Source: Nocardia bhagyanarayanae
GTDB taxonomy: Bacteria > Actinomycetota > Actinomycetes > Mycobacteriales > Mycobacteriaceae
DNA length: 64,000 nt
Assembly: GCF_006716565.1 (NCBI RefSeq)
Contig: NZ_VFPG01000001.1
Coordinates: forward strand, 4,960,001 to 5,024,000
Reading direction: 5' to 3'
The notes beneath the pieces were generated by a model. It saw only the letters and a list, made by a program, of their open reading frames with translations, did not search any database and was not told where the DNA came from. Made by a program: the position numbers and the translations under genes. This document shows positions 16,609 to 25,339 of the stretch, in pieces. Numbering within the stretch: the stretch's first letter is position 1; each line of letters opens with the position of its first letter.

Positions 16609-17752
16609 TCGACACCCCTGGCTGGTGACCGCGCTGCTGGCTCCGGTGGTGCTGATGGTCGCCCTGCTGATGGCCGTGGCGGTGCGACCGGAGGGCAGCG
16701 ACTGCTCGTCGCCGGTGCGCGGCGACGAGTCTGGGATGTCCGGCGCGACAGGGCATTTGGTGGCGGGGCTTTCGGAACGGCAGCTGCAACTGGCCCGTGA
16801 CGGAGTCGCGATCGGCAAACGCCGCGGGATGCCCGCCGCTGTCATCATCTCCGAACTCGCCGCTCAAGCAACAGAATCGACCTTCCGCAACCTCGCCAAC
16901 CCGGTCGTCCCGGAGTCGCTGAACTATCCCCACGACGGCCTTGGCTACGACCACGACTCCGTCGGCCCCCACCAAATGCGTTACAGCGTCTGGGGTTCGG
17001 TCGGCATCGCGGCGCTGATGAACAGCGACTACCAGATCAACTGGTTTTACGACAAAACCGAAGCACTCGGCGCGGACGCCCGGGAAATGTCACCGACCGC
17101 GTTGGCCCAGGAGATTGAACGCTCCACCTACCCCGACGCCTACGCCCGCCACCTCGACCTCGCCCGCCAGCTCTACGCGAGATTCGCCGACCTCGACGTC
17201 GGCCCCATCCCGGACGACCGCGAACCGACCGAACCCCGCCCGGACGAGCGCCCGGTAATCACCGGGTGCAGCTCGCCGACCACACCACCGGATATCGTCC
17301 CCGCCAGCGACTTCGGCTTGGCGGTCATCGCGCACGCCCAGCGATGGATGGGCACATCCTACGTCTGGGGCGGTGGCGACATCCACGGACCCACCAACGG
17401 CGGATTCGACTGCAGCGGATTGACTCTGTATGCGATCTACCACGCCTCCGGCGGGCAGATACGGCTGCCGCACTACACCCAAGCCCAGCAAGACCATCCG
17501 ACGGCTCGGCCCGTGCCGAACGAGCAACGCGCTCCTGGGGACTTGATCTTTTTCACCTACCCCGGAGATACCGACTCCCATCATGTCGGCGTCTATACCG
17601 GTCGCGACGAGCACGGCACCGAGATGCTCCTGCACGCGCCCCAGACGGGACAGGTCGTGACGTTGACGCCACTGAGCGCATGGGACGGCGAACGCATGGA
17701 TGTGCGCCGATACGGAGGCACCAACTCTCGCGGAGATTCCGATGCCGTGTGA
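16598..17752 (+). CDS. Bifunctional cell-wall hydrolase: lysozyme-like plus NlpC/P60 domain
   Basis: A 384-residue VirB1-type wall-opening enzyme. A transmembrane/signal anchor lies at about residues 9-29. A lysozyme-like domain (about 60-190) contains ATESTFRNLANP and HDSVGPHQMRYSVWG, with Glu92 or so as candidate catalytic residue. The NlpC/P60 endopeptidase domain occupies about 245-375: Cys near 271 in GGFDCSGLTLYA, His near 329 in DSHHVGVYTG, and a third polar residue at LLHAPQTG. This two-enzyme arrangement is typical of Gram-positive conjugation systems, cutting peptidoglycan to let the channel through. Confidence 0.85.
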   Translation: MPNDRHPWLVTALLAPVVLMVALLMAVAVRPEGSDCSSPVRGDESGMSGATGHLVAGLSERQLQLARDGVAIGKRRGMPAAVIISELAAQATESTFRNLANPVVPESLNYPHDGLGYDHDSVGPHQMRYSVWGSVGIAALMNSDYQINWFYDKTEALGADAREMSPTALAQEIERSTYPDAYARHLDLARQLYARFADLDVGPIPDDREPTEPRPDERPVITGCSSPTTPPDIVPASDFGLAVIAHAQRWMGTSYVWGGGDIHGPTNGGFDCSGLTLYAIYHASGGQIRLPHYTQAQQDHPTARPVPNEQRAPGDLIFFTYPGDTDSHHVGVYTGRDEHGTEMLLHAPQTGQVVTLTPLSAWDGERMDVRRYGGTNSRGDSDAV

Positions 17753-17863
17753 CTCGACGACCCCCACACCTCCCAGACCCGATCCGGACCCAGGCCCGGC
17801 GGGGACGCGATCGCGCCCCGGCTCGGCATTGAACCACCCCGCCACAGCGAGGAGGAGAACACG

Positions 17864-17971
17864 ATGACCACAACAGCACACCGTGACCTCGGGATGCGGA
17901 TCGATGATCCGGCGCCCGACAAGTCAGGCCCAGATGTGGTTGGTGCACCGAAAGGGAAGCACCCGCTATGA
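17864..17971 (+). CDS. Small ORF (35 aa) bridging to the next gene
   Basis: The frame starts at ATG 17864 after a strong Shine-Dalgarno sequence (GAGGAGGAGAAC) and encodes MTTTAHRDLGMRIDDPAPDK and 15 more polar residues. Its TGA overlaps the ATG of the gene at 17968. The ribosome-binding site clearly belongs to this small ORF, so it is probably translated and couples translation into the next gene. No family recognised. Confidence 0.6.
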   Translation: MTTTAHRDLGMRIDDPAPDKSGPDVVGAPKGKHPL

Positions 17972-18753
17972 GACTCACCAGCCCAGCCACGAAAACGGTG
18001 GTATGCCAGGAACGCCGGGATCGCCGCGGTGCGGCGCGGCAGAAGTACCCGCTGCCGGCAGCGCGCGTGGCTGGCGAGTACGCCGCCGAACTGCGGGAGC
18101 GACCTAGTACCGCCAGGATCGATGAGATCGCCCGCTCCTACGGGCTGGCCGGCGACCCGAAGCGCTACGACCGGTTCCTGAGCGAGCTGCTGCAGCGCGG
18201 TGTGGACTACGAAGGTATCCGGCAAAGTGAGCTGCTGCGTGGACGGGTCTACATTCGACTGTTCGACCGGGCGCGCACCGCGCCATCGATCACACTGTGG
18301 GTGGCGGCGATGTTCGGTCGGTTCGCCGTGTGCCGTGCCGATGGCACCGTAATCTCACGCGGCGAGATTCCAGTCCACCTACGCGGCGAGGACACCGACG
18401 ACACCGTCGACACCATCCCCATCGACGACGACACCGGCGCCGACGGCATCGGTGCCGCCTACGCCGCCGCGCAAGCCGAGGCCGCCTCGATACACGCGGT
18501 CCGGCTGGCCGGAAGCGCCCGCGCCGCTACCAGATCCAGCGCGGCCAGACTGCGGCTGATCGTGGCGCGCCGCCACGGCTTGCGCGTCGCGCGGCTGCGC
18601 TACGTCGCGACCAGCGAATCGCTGGTCCTGCACCTGGTAACCGACGCCCACGGCAGCCCCGCAGCTGCCGCATGCCTGGAACCGACACCGGTGCGCTGGC
18701 AGCGAAGCGACCTGGCAGCCCTGCTGCAACCATGCCGGGGAGCATCCAGATGA
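17968..18753 (+). CDS. Hypothetical protein of the conjugation operon
   Basis: A 261-residue soluble protein. The N-terminal 120 residues are helical and basic (RIDEIARSYGLAGDPKRYDR) and could bind nucleic acid. The middle is acidic (EDTDDTVDTIPIDDDTGADG). The C-terminal 80 residues (RLRLIVARRHGLRVARLRYV) are again basic. No known domain was recognised. Coupled upstream to the 35-aa ORF and downstream by ATGA to the lipoprotein at 18750. Confidence 0.6.
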   Translation: MRLTSPATKTVVCQERRDRRGAARQKYPLPAARVAGEYAAELRERPSTARIDEIARSYGLAGDPKRYDRFLSELLQRGVDYEGIRQSELLRGRVYIRLFDRARTAPSITLWVAAMFGRFAVCRADGTVISRGEIPVHLRGEDTDDTVDTIPIDDDTGADGIGAAYAAAQAEAASIHAVRLAGSARAATRSSAARLRLIVARRHGLRVARLRYVATSESLVLHLVTDAHGSPAAAACLEPTPVRWQRSDLAALLQPCRGASR

Positions 18754-19334
18754 CAGCGCGCACAACCAGTTCAACTCCGACGCGGCATCGGCTTACCCGG
18801 GCAGCCGCGGCATCGACCGCGATCACCACCATCCTCACCGCGAGCGCGTGCACTCAACACGACCCATCCAGGGTTGACCATCCACTCACCAGCGCATCAG
18901 CCTGCGGCGCAACAACTTTCGCGCCGCCGTTTGCGGAAGTGGATCCCTGCTCGGTGCCAGCGGTGCTTACCGCCGCAGTCGGTGCGGCGTTGGAATACCA
19001 GGGCGGGGATCCCGACCAGCGGGCGGCGCTGCGGCGTGCGCGGCCACTGCTGACCGAGGAGTTCGCCGCGCTCGCCGACACTGCGGCACTGGTGTGGCTG
19101 CCGGTCCCAGTCGCGACCTGGCATCGGTGGCAGAACAAACCACCCACCACCGCAGTGCGGGTCACCGCCGACGACCATCCCCCCGACACCTCCACCCGGG
19201 CCCAGCGTGTTCTCGCCGTCACCGTCCACCCGCATGACGCGCCACCGCTGGACCTGGCCGTCTACGCCCACGTCGAACGCGACCGCGCTCCATCGAGCGC
19301 GTGGCGGCTGTCTTGGCTGGAGGTGACGCCGTGA
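18750..19334 (+). CDS. Putative lipoprotein, VirB8/NTF2-like
   Basis: A 194-residue protein with a signal segment and a lipobox-like Cys near residue 34 (TILTASAC). The mature part (LLTEEFAALADTAALVWLPV; RAQRVLAVTVHPHD; WRLSWLEVTP) has the strand pattern of NTF2/VirB8-like extracytoplasmic domains. It would be the fourth such domain in the operon. The stop overlaps the GTG at 19331. Assignment is by pattern only. Confidence 0.5.
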   Translation: MTARTTSSTPTRHRLTRAAAASTAITTILTASACTQHDPSRVDHPLTSASACGATTFAPPFAEVDPCSVPAVLTAAVGAALEYQGGDPDQRAALRRARPLLTEEFAALADTAALVWLPVPVATWHRWQNKPPTTAVRVTADDHPPDTSTRAQRVLAVTVHPHDAPPLDLAVYAHVERDRAPSSAWRLSWLEVTP

Positions 19335-20347
19335 GCGATGACCCGGCTGGTGAAGCGAGCCAGGCAGTTCGACAGGGCTTCATCCAAGGCATGCAGACCG
19401 CGCAGATGACCGCCGGAATGATCCGCGGTTTCGGCGCAGATGGGCGCTCCCGCCAGGCCCACCGACAGGCAATGGACCTGGCGCAAAGCAAAGAGCAGCG
19501 GTCGATCGTCGAGCACATGTGGCGGTTGGTCAAGTTGGGCGATGAGATACGAGCCAACGCCGAGTTGAACACCAAGCGCGGCGATGAGATCGATGAACGT
19601 CGCGCACAGAACAAGGCGAAGGCGCGGCTGGAGCGTCGGGAGATCCGTGCGCGGATGGGGCGTGGCGACAAGGATCTGATACGCCGGGATCAGGAGTCCG
19701 AGCGCAAAGAGACCCGGGACAAGGCTCTGCATGAGCCGCAGCTGGACCTGGCTAACGCGCGGGTAAGGCACGAGCAGGAACTGTTCGAGCTCGATAGAGA
19801 CATCAAGACCATGCGCTTGGAGGCGGCCAAGCGCGCAGCGGGATTCAGTGATCGCCTGCAGTCCAGCCAGTCGCCGGCAGACACGGCGGCGATGCGGTCG
19901 GCGGCGGCATTCGCCGCGGCAGACGCGAGCGAAGGTTTGTCGCAGACACACGCCGGTGAGGCGGCCGCCTTCAGGGAACGGTTCGCCGAGGACACCGGGC
20001 GCGGGTTCGGCGACACCGAGTTCGCTGCAACATCGCCCACGTTCACGACCACGGCGACAGGACGAGCAGCCCGCGAGTGGTATCAGGCCGTTGACCTGGC
20101 CGCGGCGCTGACCGTGACACGGCATTTCGAGCATTTCTTCGGTGACCCCGAATTCGATGAGGAGCTCGGTCGGCCATCCGGTAGCGACCCCGAGCCGGCG
20201 CCGGGCGCAGCGACGGGGGCGGCGATCGCGTCGGCGGGTTTGACCCGCACCGACGCCACCGAGGCCGAGACCGAACCGATCGTCATCGACGTGGAACCGC
20301 TATCGGTGCTCGACGTCCCCCTGACCAGAGCGGAGCTCGAACCATGA
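19331..20347 (+). CDS. Coiled-coil protein with shared C-terminal tail motif
   Basis: A 338-residue protein starting at GTG 19331 in overlap with the preceding stop. Residues about 45-180 are highly charged and helical (EIDERRAQNKAKARLERREI), predicted coiled coil. The C-terminus carries GAAIASAGLTRTDAT (from residue 296), the tail motif seen also in the 24177, 25336, 29468 and 30063 products, followed by an acidic Pro-containing end. No catalytic motif. Possibly a structural or substrate protein of the T4SS (inference). Confidence 0.6.
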   Translation: MSDDPAGEASQAVRQGFIQGMQTAQMTAGMIRGFGADGRSRQAHRQAMDLAQSKEQRSIVEHMWRLVKLGDEIRANAELNTKRGDEIDERRAQNKAKARLERREIRARMGRGDKDLIRRDQESERKETRDKALHEPQLDLANARVRHEQELFELDRDIKTMRLEAAKRAAGFSDRLQSSQSPADTAAMRSAAAFAAADASEGLSQTHAGEAAAFRERFAEDTGRGFGDTEFAATSPTFTTTATGRAAREWYQAVDLAAALTVTRHFEHFFGDPEFDEELGRPSGSDPEPAPGAATGAAIASAGLTRTDATEAETEPIVIDVEPLSVLDVPLTRAELEP

Positions 20348-20374
20348 ACGAGCTGAGCTGGCGGTGATCGGGCG

Positions 20375-21241
20375 ATGCATACCCCAACCTCCCTTCAACG
20401 ACGCCTGCTGGGTGCGATTCACCATGCGGCAGAGGTGGAAGCCGACCTGCGCGGTGACCCCGAGGCAAAAGGGACCGACGTGCGGCGGGTGAGCGACCAT
20501 GTCGACCGGCTCGCCGAAATCGCCGCCATGGTGGGCCTGCCCGCGCAGTGGATCCAGTACGAACGCGCGGCCGGTGCGCGCGGCTCAGGCTGGGATCCGC
20601 AGCAGGAATACCTCGGAGCCGCGCATATCGACCGCGACGCCCTCGTGCGCGGGTTCACGACCCGCATCGCCGAACTGCAGGAATGGGCGGTTCTGCAAGC
20701 CACCGCCGATGCCAGCGGCCTGCTCCGCGGAGCCGACGCGCACGAAGCGCGTGAGGCGTTCGGCCGCACCATGGGACAAGCCTGGGAGCTGGCCGGAGCG
20801 GTCGGACACGCACTCGAACTCACCGACGTCGAGGTGCGAGGAGCCTGGGACAAAGTGGGTCATCGACTCGCCCACTACAGCGATCAGCTGTCCGACTACA
20901 CCCGCAGTTGCCTGCACCTGGCGTTCCACAGGGTGAGCCAAGTCGACTTTCACCGCGACGGCATCGTGTGGCTGGTCCTCAAAGAAGCGGGCGTCACCCA
21001 CGAAGACGTGTCCCGGGTGATGCTGTCGACCCCGGATCAGATGATCGCCGCCGCCCGCACGTACCTCGAAAACCACTCCGGTGCAAGGGGACACATCGAA
21101 GCCGCCGAGCCCGGCCACCTGATCGGTGAAGCGATCCGGACGGCCACGAACACCGCCGCAGAAGTCGGCGCAGCACACAACGATGACTGGTCGGGCGTCG
21201 ACGCGCAACCATCGACGCCCGAGCCGGGGGTGGAGCCATGA
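20375..21241 (+). CDS. Paralog-family member 1, function unknown
   Basis: A 288-residue, mostly helical protein. Family motif at residues 54-73: GLPAQWIQYERAAGARGSGW. It then has LQEWAVLQATADASGLLRG, then DVEVRGAWDKVGHRLAHYSD. The tail holds LIGEAIRTATNTAAEVGAA and an acidic end PSTPEPGVEP. These blocks recur in the same order in the genes at 21252, 22253, 23261, 24177, 30063 and 31068, so this is the first of a tandem, highly diverged array inside the conjugation operon. No membrane segment and no known domain. Confidence 0.65.
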   Translation: MHTPTSLQRRLLGAIHHAAEVEADLRGDPEAKGTDVRRVSDHVDRLAEIAAMVGLPAQWIQYERAAGARGSGWDPQQEYLGAAHIDRDALVRGFTTRIAELQEWAVLQATADASGLLRGADAHEAREAFGRTMGQAWELAGAVGHALELTDVEVRGAWDKVGHRLAHYSDQLSDYTRSCLHLAFHRVSQVDFHRDGIVWLVLKEAGVTHEDVSRVMLSTPDQMIAAARTYLENHSGARGHIEAAEPGHLIGEAIRTATNTAAEVGAAHNDDWSGVDAQPSTPEPGVEP

Positions 21242-21251
21242 GGAGTTCGAC

Positions 21252-22184
21252 ATGACCCTCCGCGACGACATGGCCGACATGGCGAGCTGGCAGACACGAC
21301 TGCTCGAGCAGATCCAGAACCTGGCCGCGGACTACCGACGCCTCGCCCTCCACGGGCCCACTGATCACGACGCGAGCGCGCACACCGTCGTCGACATGGG
21401 CTTGACACGGTGGCGCGCCGGGCTCAGCGACCGCCTCCACGAGCGTCGAGAGCTGGAAGCGCAAGCGTACGTGGTCGGCGTCCCGCCGCGGCTGGTTGAT
21501 ACCGCGCGTGAGCACGGCTTGGCCGGAATCCACTGGAATGACGGCGAACTGGTCCGGCTGTCGCGAACCGGTGGGCGTTCGGCGTCAAGGGATGGTGCGC
21601 TCGAGCGCATCCGCGAACAGGTGTACCAGCTGCAACGCAGTGCGATGCTCGCTGCGGCAACACCCACGAGTTGGCATGCTGGCGAGGTTGGCGTCACCGA
21701 TCAGCTGACACGAAATATGCAGGGGCGCTGGCGATTAGCGGAAGCGCTCGGATTCGTGGCCTCGACCAGCGCCCCGGAACATGCCCGATTGTGGGACGAC
21801 ACGCGCTGGCGTTGGCAGCGGCTGGCCGAGACCACCGTCTCTGGCAGCACAGCCCTGGATCTGCACATCGAACTGGTCGCCGCCGCGCGGCCCAGCGTCG
21901 AAGAACTCGCCGACCACGCGCTGAGCCTGCTCGAAAGACGGGCGCAACTGCATGGTCGATCGGGTAGGTGGGCCGACGCACCACAGTTTTTGATCGCCGA
22001 TGCCTCGGCAGCGATCACGACGCTCGCAGATCCAGGACCGCAGTGGGCAGCGACACGCGCCGCTATCGACCTCATTACCACTTCCTCCGAACCGTCGCAG
22101 GAATGGCAGGAGAGGGACGCCGATTCCTCTGCGGCACAGCAAGGTCCGTACTTCGGCCCAGATACCGAACCCGATTTCCGATAG
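21252..22184 (+). CDS. Paralog-family member 2, function unknown
   Basis: A 310-residue helical protein. Family blocks: GVPPRLVDTAREHGLAGIHW, VYQLQRSAMLAAATPTSW, then APEHARLWDDTRWRWQRLAE. It ends QGPYFGPDTEPDFR, an acidic EP-containing tail. ATG 21252 lies ten bases after the previous stop. Overall identity to its neighbours is low outside these blocks, indicating old or fast-diverging duplication. Unknown role; soluble. Confidence 0.65.
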   Translation: MTLRDDMADMASWQTRLLEQIQNLAADYRRLALHGPTDHDASAHTVVDMGLTRWRAGLSDRLHERRELEAQAYVVGVPPRLVDTAREHGLAGIHWNDGELVRLSRTGGRSASRDGALERIREQVYQLQRSAMLAAATPTSWHAGEVGVTDQLTRNMQGRWRLAEALGFVASTSAPEHARLWDDTRWRWQRLAETTVSGSTALDLHIELVAAARPSVEELADHALSLLERRAQLHGRSGRWADAPQFLIADASAAITTLADPGPQWAATRAAIDLITTSSEPSQEWQERDADSSAAQQGPYFGPDTEPDFR

Positions 22185-22205
22185 CGACAGAAGGACAACA
22201 CCACT

Positions 22206-22256
22206 ATGCGCACCACACGAATCGGCCACCGCCAGCCAAGGGCTGGTCTGGGATGA
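22206..22256 (+). CDS. Bridging micro-ORF (16 aa)
   Basis: ATG 22206 follows AGAAGGA at a suitable distance and encodes MRTTRIGHRQPRAGLG. The TGA overlaps the ATG of the next gene at 22253. The only good Shine-Dalgarno sequence in this junction belongs to the micro-ORF, so the downstream gene is probably translated by coupling. Confidence 0.45.
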   Translation: MRTTRIGHRQPRAGLG

Positions 22257-23140
22257 GCGAGCTACCACAGCTGCGGGACTGGCAGTGGCGGCTCACCCGC
22301 CGCGTGTACCAGCTGCGGGTGGATTACTACAACGCTCTGTATCGGGGATACCCACAACCACGCGAAACCGACTACAGCTTCGGTGAACTCGACATCCTCA
22401 ACTGGCGAGCACATTTGTGGGAGATCAACCTCGCTGACAAGGACTTGAGCGCACGTGCCGTTGGCCAAGGCGTGCCCGAGAACCTGTTGATCGACATCGA
22501 CCGGCGCGCGACAACCTGCGACGTCGACCGCGAATGGATACCCGACGGGGAACCGAGCCCTGAACTCCGGACCCGCGAAGCCGCCTACGACCTGATCGCC
22601 GCCGACGCCTGGCAGTTGGCGACCATGGCCGCTGTCGAGGCCGATCACCACTACCTCGCCCGCGACCTGCCAGTGCCGCTGCGCGACCAGTTCGAGGAGA
22701 ACATGAACCTGGTGCGTGAACGCGCCGTCGTCGCCGCGTCGGCGGCAGCACTCGACATCGAAGACCTGGCCGCAATGATCCCGCGAACCCCCGCCGACCT
22801 CCTGCAGGTCGTCGACCTCACCGTCAACACCTACACCATCACCGAACTGCAAGAACGGTTCCGAGTGCTGGCCTGGCCAGGAATCGCGGTGCATGCCCGC
22901 CGAGACATTACCGAGTGGGCGTCACACACAAGCCACGTCGTGAGCGACGCATCCGACACGCTGTTTCCGTCAGTCCAGCATCTGCGCGCCGCTGCGGCGG
23001 CAGCACTCGGCGAGGACCCCTCTGGCCAGGCAGTCCCGGGGGCCGACCTCGGAATTGGTCGGGACGGGCTCGATCCCGAGCCCGCCGCCGAACACGGTGT
23101 CGGCCAGAGCACCCCGCAAGCCGGATACAGCGTCGAGTAG
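22253..23140 (+). CDS. Paralog-family member 3, function unknown
   Basis: A 295-residue helical protein starting MSELPQLRDWQWRLTRRVYQ, where DWQWRL resembles the WQxxL opening of members 2, 4 and 5. Family blocks: GVPENLLIDIDRRATTCDVD (with Trp following), DAWQLATMAAVEADHHYL, and LREAAAAALGED-like helices near the end. Tail acidic with DPEP. Start is coupled to the 16-aa micro-ORF. No known domain. Confidence 0.6.
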   Translation: MSELPQLRDWQWRLTRRVYQLRVDYYNALYRGYPQPRETDYSFGELDILNWRAHLWEINLADKDLSARAVGQGVPENLLIDIDRRATTCDVDREWIPDGEPSPELRTREAAYDLIAADAWQLATMAAVEADHHYLARDLPVPLRDQFEENMNLVRERAVVAASAAALDIEDLAAMIPRTPADLLQVVDLTVNTYTITELQERFRVLAWPGIAVHARRDITEWASHTSHVVSDASDTLFPSVQHLRAAAAAALGEDPSGQAVPGADLGIGRDGLDPEPAAEHGVGQSTPQAGYSVE

Positions 23141-23162
23141 TTCGGATGAGAAGGGAGATCAG

Positions 23163-23264
23163 GTGTCCAGCAATATTTTTCAGCCGATTAACGAGTACGC
23201 ACACCATGGCGCCGCCTATCAACCACTTGGCTGTGGCGCGGCTGTCCGGAGTAGATCGCTATGA
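23163..23264 (+). CDS. Bridging small ORF (33 aa)
   Basis: GTG 23163 follows GAGAAGGGAGATCAG, a strong Shine-Dalgarno sequence. The product begins MSSNIFQPINEYAHHGAAYQ and is 33 residues. Its TGA overlaps the ATG of the gene at 23261, as in the other bridging ORFs of this operon. No function assignable. Confidence 0.5.
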   Translation: MSSNIFQPINEYAHHGAAYQPLGCGAAVRSRSL

Positions 23265-24166
23265 GTGACCATGACCAGTGGCCGGGCTGGAAGCAACGCC
23301 TACTGGCCGCCTACCAGAACACGATCGTGATCGCCAGCAACGTTGCCTTCACCCGTTATCCAGATACCACGCAGCCGGGCTATCGCCCGGAGGCGTACGA
23401 GGCGTGGGTAGCAGAGCTCAATGGCCTGCTCCGACATCGTGATGCGCTGCGCCAGATCGGCTTGTCGGTGGGGATTCCCGTTGCGGCGTTCGAGCGCGCC
23501 GAGTGGTATGGGATGCGTGGCGTGCCGTGGGAAGAGCTGCATGGGACGGTGATCACGCCCGGTGAGTCGATAGAGCGGATCGGGATCGTCGACGAGATCG
23601 TGCGCGATGTCGGAGATCTCACACAGATGGCGATACTGGCCGCCGAGCACGCCGTCGAGCCGTTCCCGAGCGGGAGTTCGGACATCGTGGCCGGTTTGGC
23701 GGCGAACATGCAGATCATGTGGTCGCAGGTCAACGCGGCGATGCGAGACATCGGACTGAGTGTGGCCGAGCGAGACTCGCTGTGGCAACGCGATGGCGCA
23801 AGCCTCGCGACAGCGATCGAAGTCCTCACGACGACCTCGACCCGCTCCGAACGCGAAACACAGTGGGCGATCTTCAGCCACCCCGAGGACATCGGCGATC
23901 GCGACGACAGCAGGTCGAGCACCGCGGCGAACGAACATATCCCCACCCGAGCACTGGTGGAGGAAGCCACGCGAGCGTGGCGGGACTACCGCTATGGGCC
24001 CCAGCACGATCCCGTTGAGACAGCGGCCAACCGTATGACCTTGCCCATGGGCGCCATGTGGCTGTCAGAGCCGGATCCGGTGCCAGAGGACCAGGACCCG
24101 AATGCCGCCGCTGGTCCCGACGTGCCGGACCGGCGGCCGGACCCCTCGGCCGGTTTCGAGCTGTGA
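23261..24166 (+). CDS. Paralog-family member 4, function unknown
   Basis: A 301-residue protein. Opening WPGWKQRLLAAYQN; family motif GIPVAAFERAEWYGMRGVPW; second block VGDLTQMAILAAEHAVEP; third block GLSVAERDSLWQRDGASLAT. The tail is long, acidic and Pro-rich (WLSEPDPVPEDQDPNAAAGP). Soluble and helical. Translation probably depends on the upstream 33-aa ORF. Confidence 0.65.
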   Translation: MSDHDQWPGWKQRLLAAYQNTIVIASNVAFTRYPDTTQPGYRPEAYEAWVAELNGLLRHRDALRQIGLSVGIPVAAFERAEWYGMRGVPWEELHGTVITPGESIERIGIVDEIVRDVGDLTQMAILAAEHAVEPFPSGSSDIVAGLAANMQIMWSQVNAAMRDIGLSVAERDSLWQRDGASLATAIEVLTTTSTRSERETQWAIFSHPEDIGDRDDSRSSTAANEHIPTRALVEEATRAWRDYRYGPQHDPVETAANRMTLPMGAMWLSEPDPVPEDQDPNAAAGPDVPDRRPDPSAGFEL

Positions 24167-24176
24167 GGGGGCGGTG

Positions 24177-25133
24177 ATGGCCGAATCCGAACAGCCGATC
24201 GCGCAGTGGCAGGCACAGCTACTGCGAACGGTGATGCATTGGGCGCGAGTCGAAGCAGCCGAACTGGCTAGCGGCGCACAGAAGTATGACCTGGCGGCCG
24301 ACGCCGAGTACCCGGCGTTTGTCATCTTCGCCGCCAATCTCGATGCGATCCGCACCCAGCGCGAGAACGCCGAAGCCATGGCTGTCGAGGCAGGTATCGA
24401 CGCCGCATGGGTCCGGGATGTCCGTGAGGCTGCACTGAGTGGATCGGCACAGCTACCAGCTCCGATGATCGTGCCGGATCGCTTGTCGCGCACCAACGAT
24501 GTCGAAAGGTTCATCGCTGATTTGCTGCTGGTCGATCTGCATCAGCTCGAACGGATGGTCGTAGTCACCGCGGCGATCGAAGACCGCCAGGCCACGGGGC
24601 GATGGAGCATGACGTTCGGTCCGGAGAAGGTACAGCAGTTCACGGACAACCTGGTGTTGCGACATCAGCGTGTTCAAGCGCATGCCCACGGTGCGGCGAT
24701 TACCGCCGCGGAGGGAGAGCGGCTGTGGGGCAGCGCAGCGCAGGCGGTGCGCCGCCAACACGCGGTGTGGGCGCTCGCGGCCACTGAAACCGACTTGGCC
24801 GCATCCTATTTGACATTCGCCAGGATCACTCCAGAACGGCCGGTCCCGCCGTATATCGACATCGACCCGGTGACCGGAGCTCCGTTGCGTAGGGCTCAGT
24901 CCCTCTTGCCGAGTCCGGCGGCGATGCTGGTCGAGGCCCGCGCCACCTTGCGTGCGGAGTTCGTCACCGCAGCACTCGCCGACAGCACGCCCGACGCCGG
25001 CCTCGACACCGGTGTCGCGATCACGGCGGCACTTCCCTCGATGCACAGCGGCAACATCGCCGCGGACCAGGTCTCGCTGCCGGAGCCCAATCCGGACAGA
25101 GGCCCCGACCAGGAGCACGACATGGGCCCGTAG
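24177..25133 (+). CDS. Paralog-family member 5, with C-terminal tail motif
   Basis: A 318-residue protein. Opening IAQWQAQLLRTVMHWARVEA; family motif GIDAAWVRDVREAALSGSA; second block LHQLERMVVVTAAIEDRQ; third block ITAAEGERLWGSAAQAVRRQ. From residue 279 the tail reads GVAITAALPSMHSGNIAADQ and then LPEPNPDRGPD, matching the GxAIxAA tail element of neighbours. ATG 24177, Shine-Dalgarno sequence GAGGGGG. Unknown function. Confidence 0.65.
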   Translation: MAESEQPIAQWQAQLLRTVMHWARVEAAELASGAQKYDLAADAEYPAFVIFAANLDAIRTQRENAEAMAVEAGIDAAWVRDVREAALSGSAQLPAPMIVPDRLSRTNDVERFIADLLLVDLHQLERMVVVTAAIEDRQATGRWSMTFGPEKVQQFTDNLVLRHQRVQAHAHGAAITAAEGERLWGSAAQAVRRQHAVWALAATETDLAASYLTFARITPERPVPPYIDIDPVTGAPLRRAQSLLPSPAAMLVEARATLRAEFVTAALADSTPDAGLDTGVAITAALPSMHSGNIAADQVSLPEPNPDRGPDQEHDMGP

Positions 25134-25249
25134 CCGCACGCAGAGGCATCGGACTCCACACCCCTCAGCGGTGTGGAGCGGCAAACAGCAGCATTGCAGC
25201 AATTCTCAATGGTGACCATCGTTCACACCGGCTACGGGTAAGAGCCGGG

Positions 25250-25339
25250 ATGCTCGCCCCGACAGGCGCAAGGGACCTCCATCCGCCCCCGCACAACGCG
25301 GTGAGCGGCTCTCGTTTACAACGGAGGTCGGCCACGTGA
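25250..25339 (+). CDS. Bridging small ORF (29 aa)
   Basis: ATG 25250 begins a 29-residue frame (MLAPTGARDLHPPPHNAVSG and nine more) whose TGA overlaps the GTG start at 25336. The downstream gene has its own ACGGAGGT Shine-Dalgarno sequence, so coupling here is less certain. Included because of the repeated pattern in this operon. Confidence 0.35.
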   Translation: MLAPTGARDLHPPPHNAVSGSRLQRRSAT

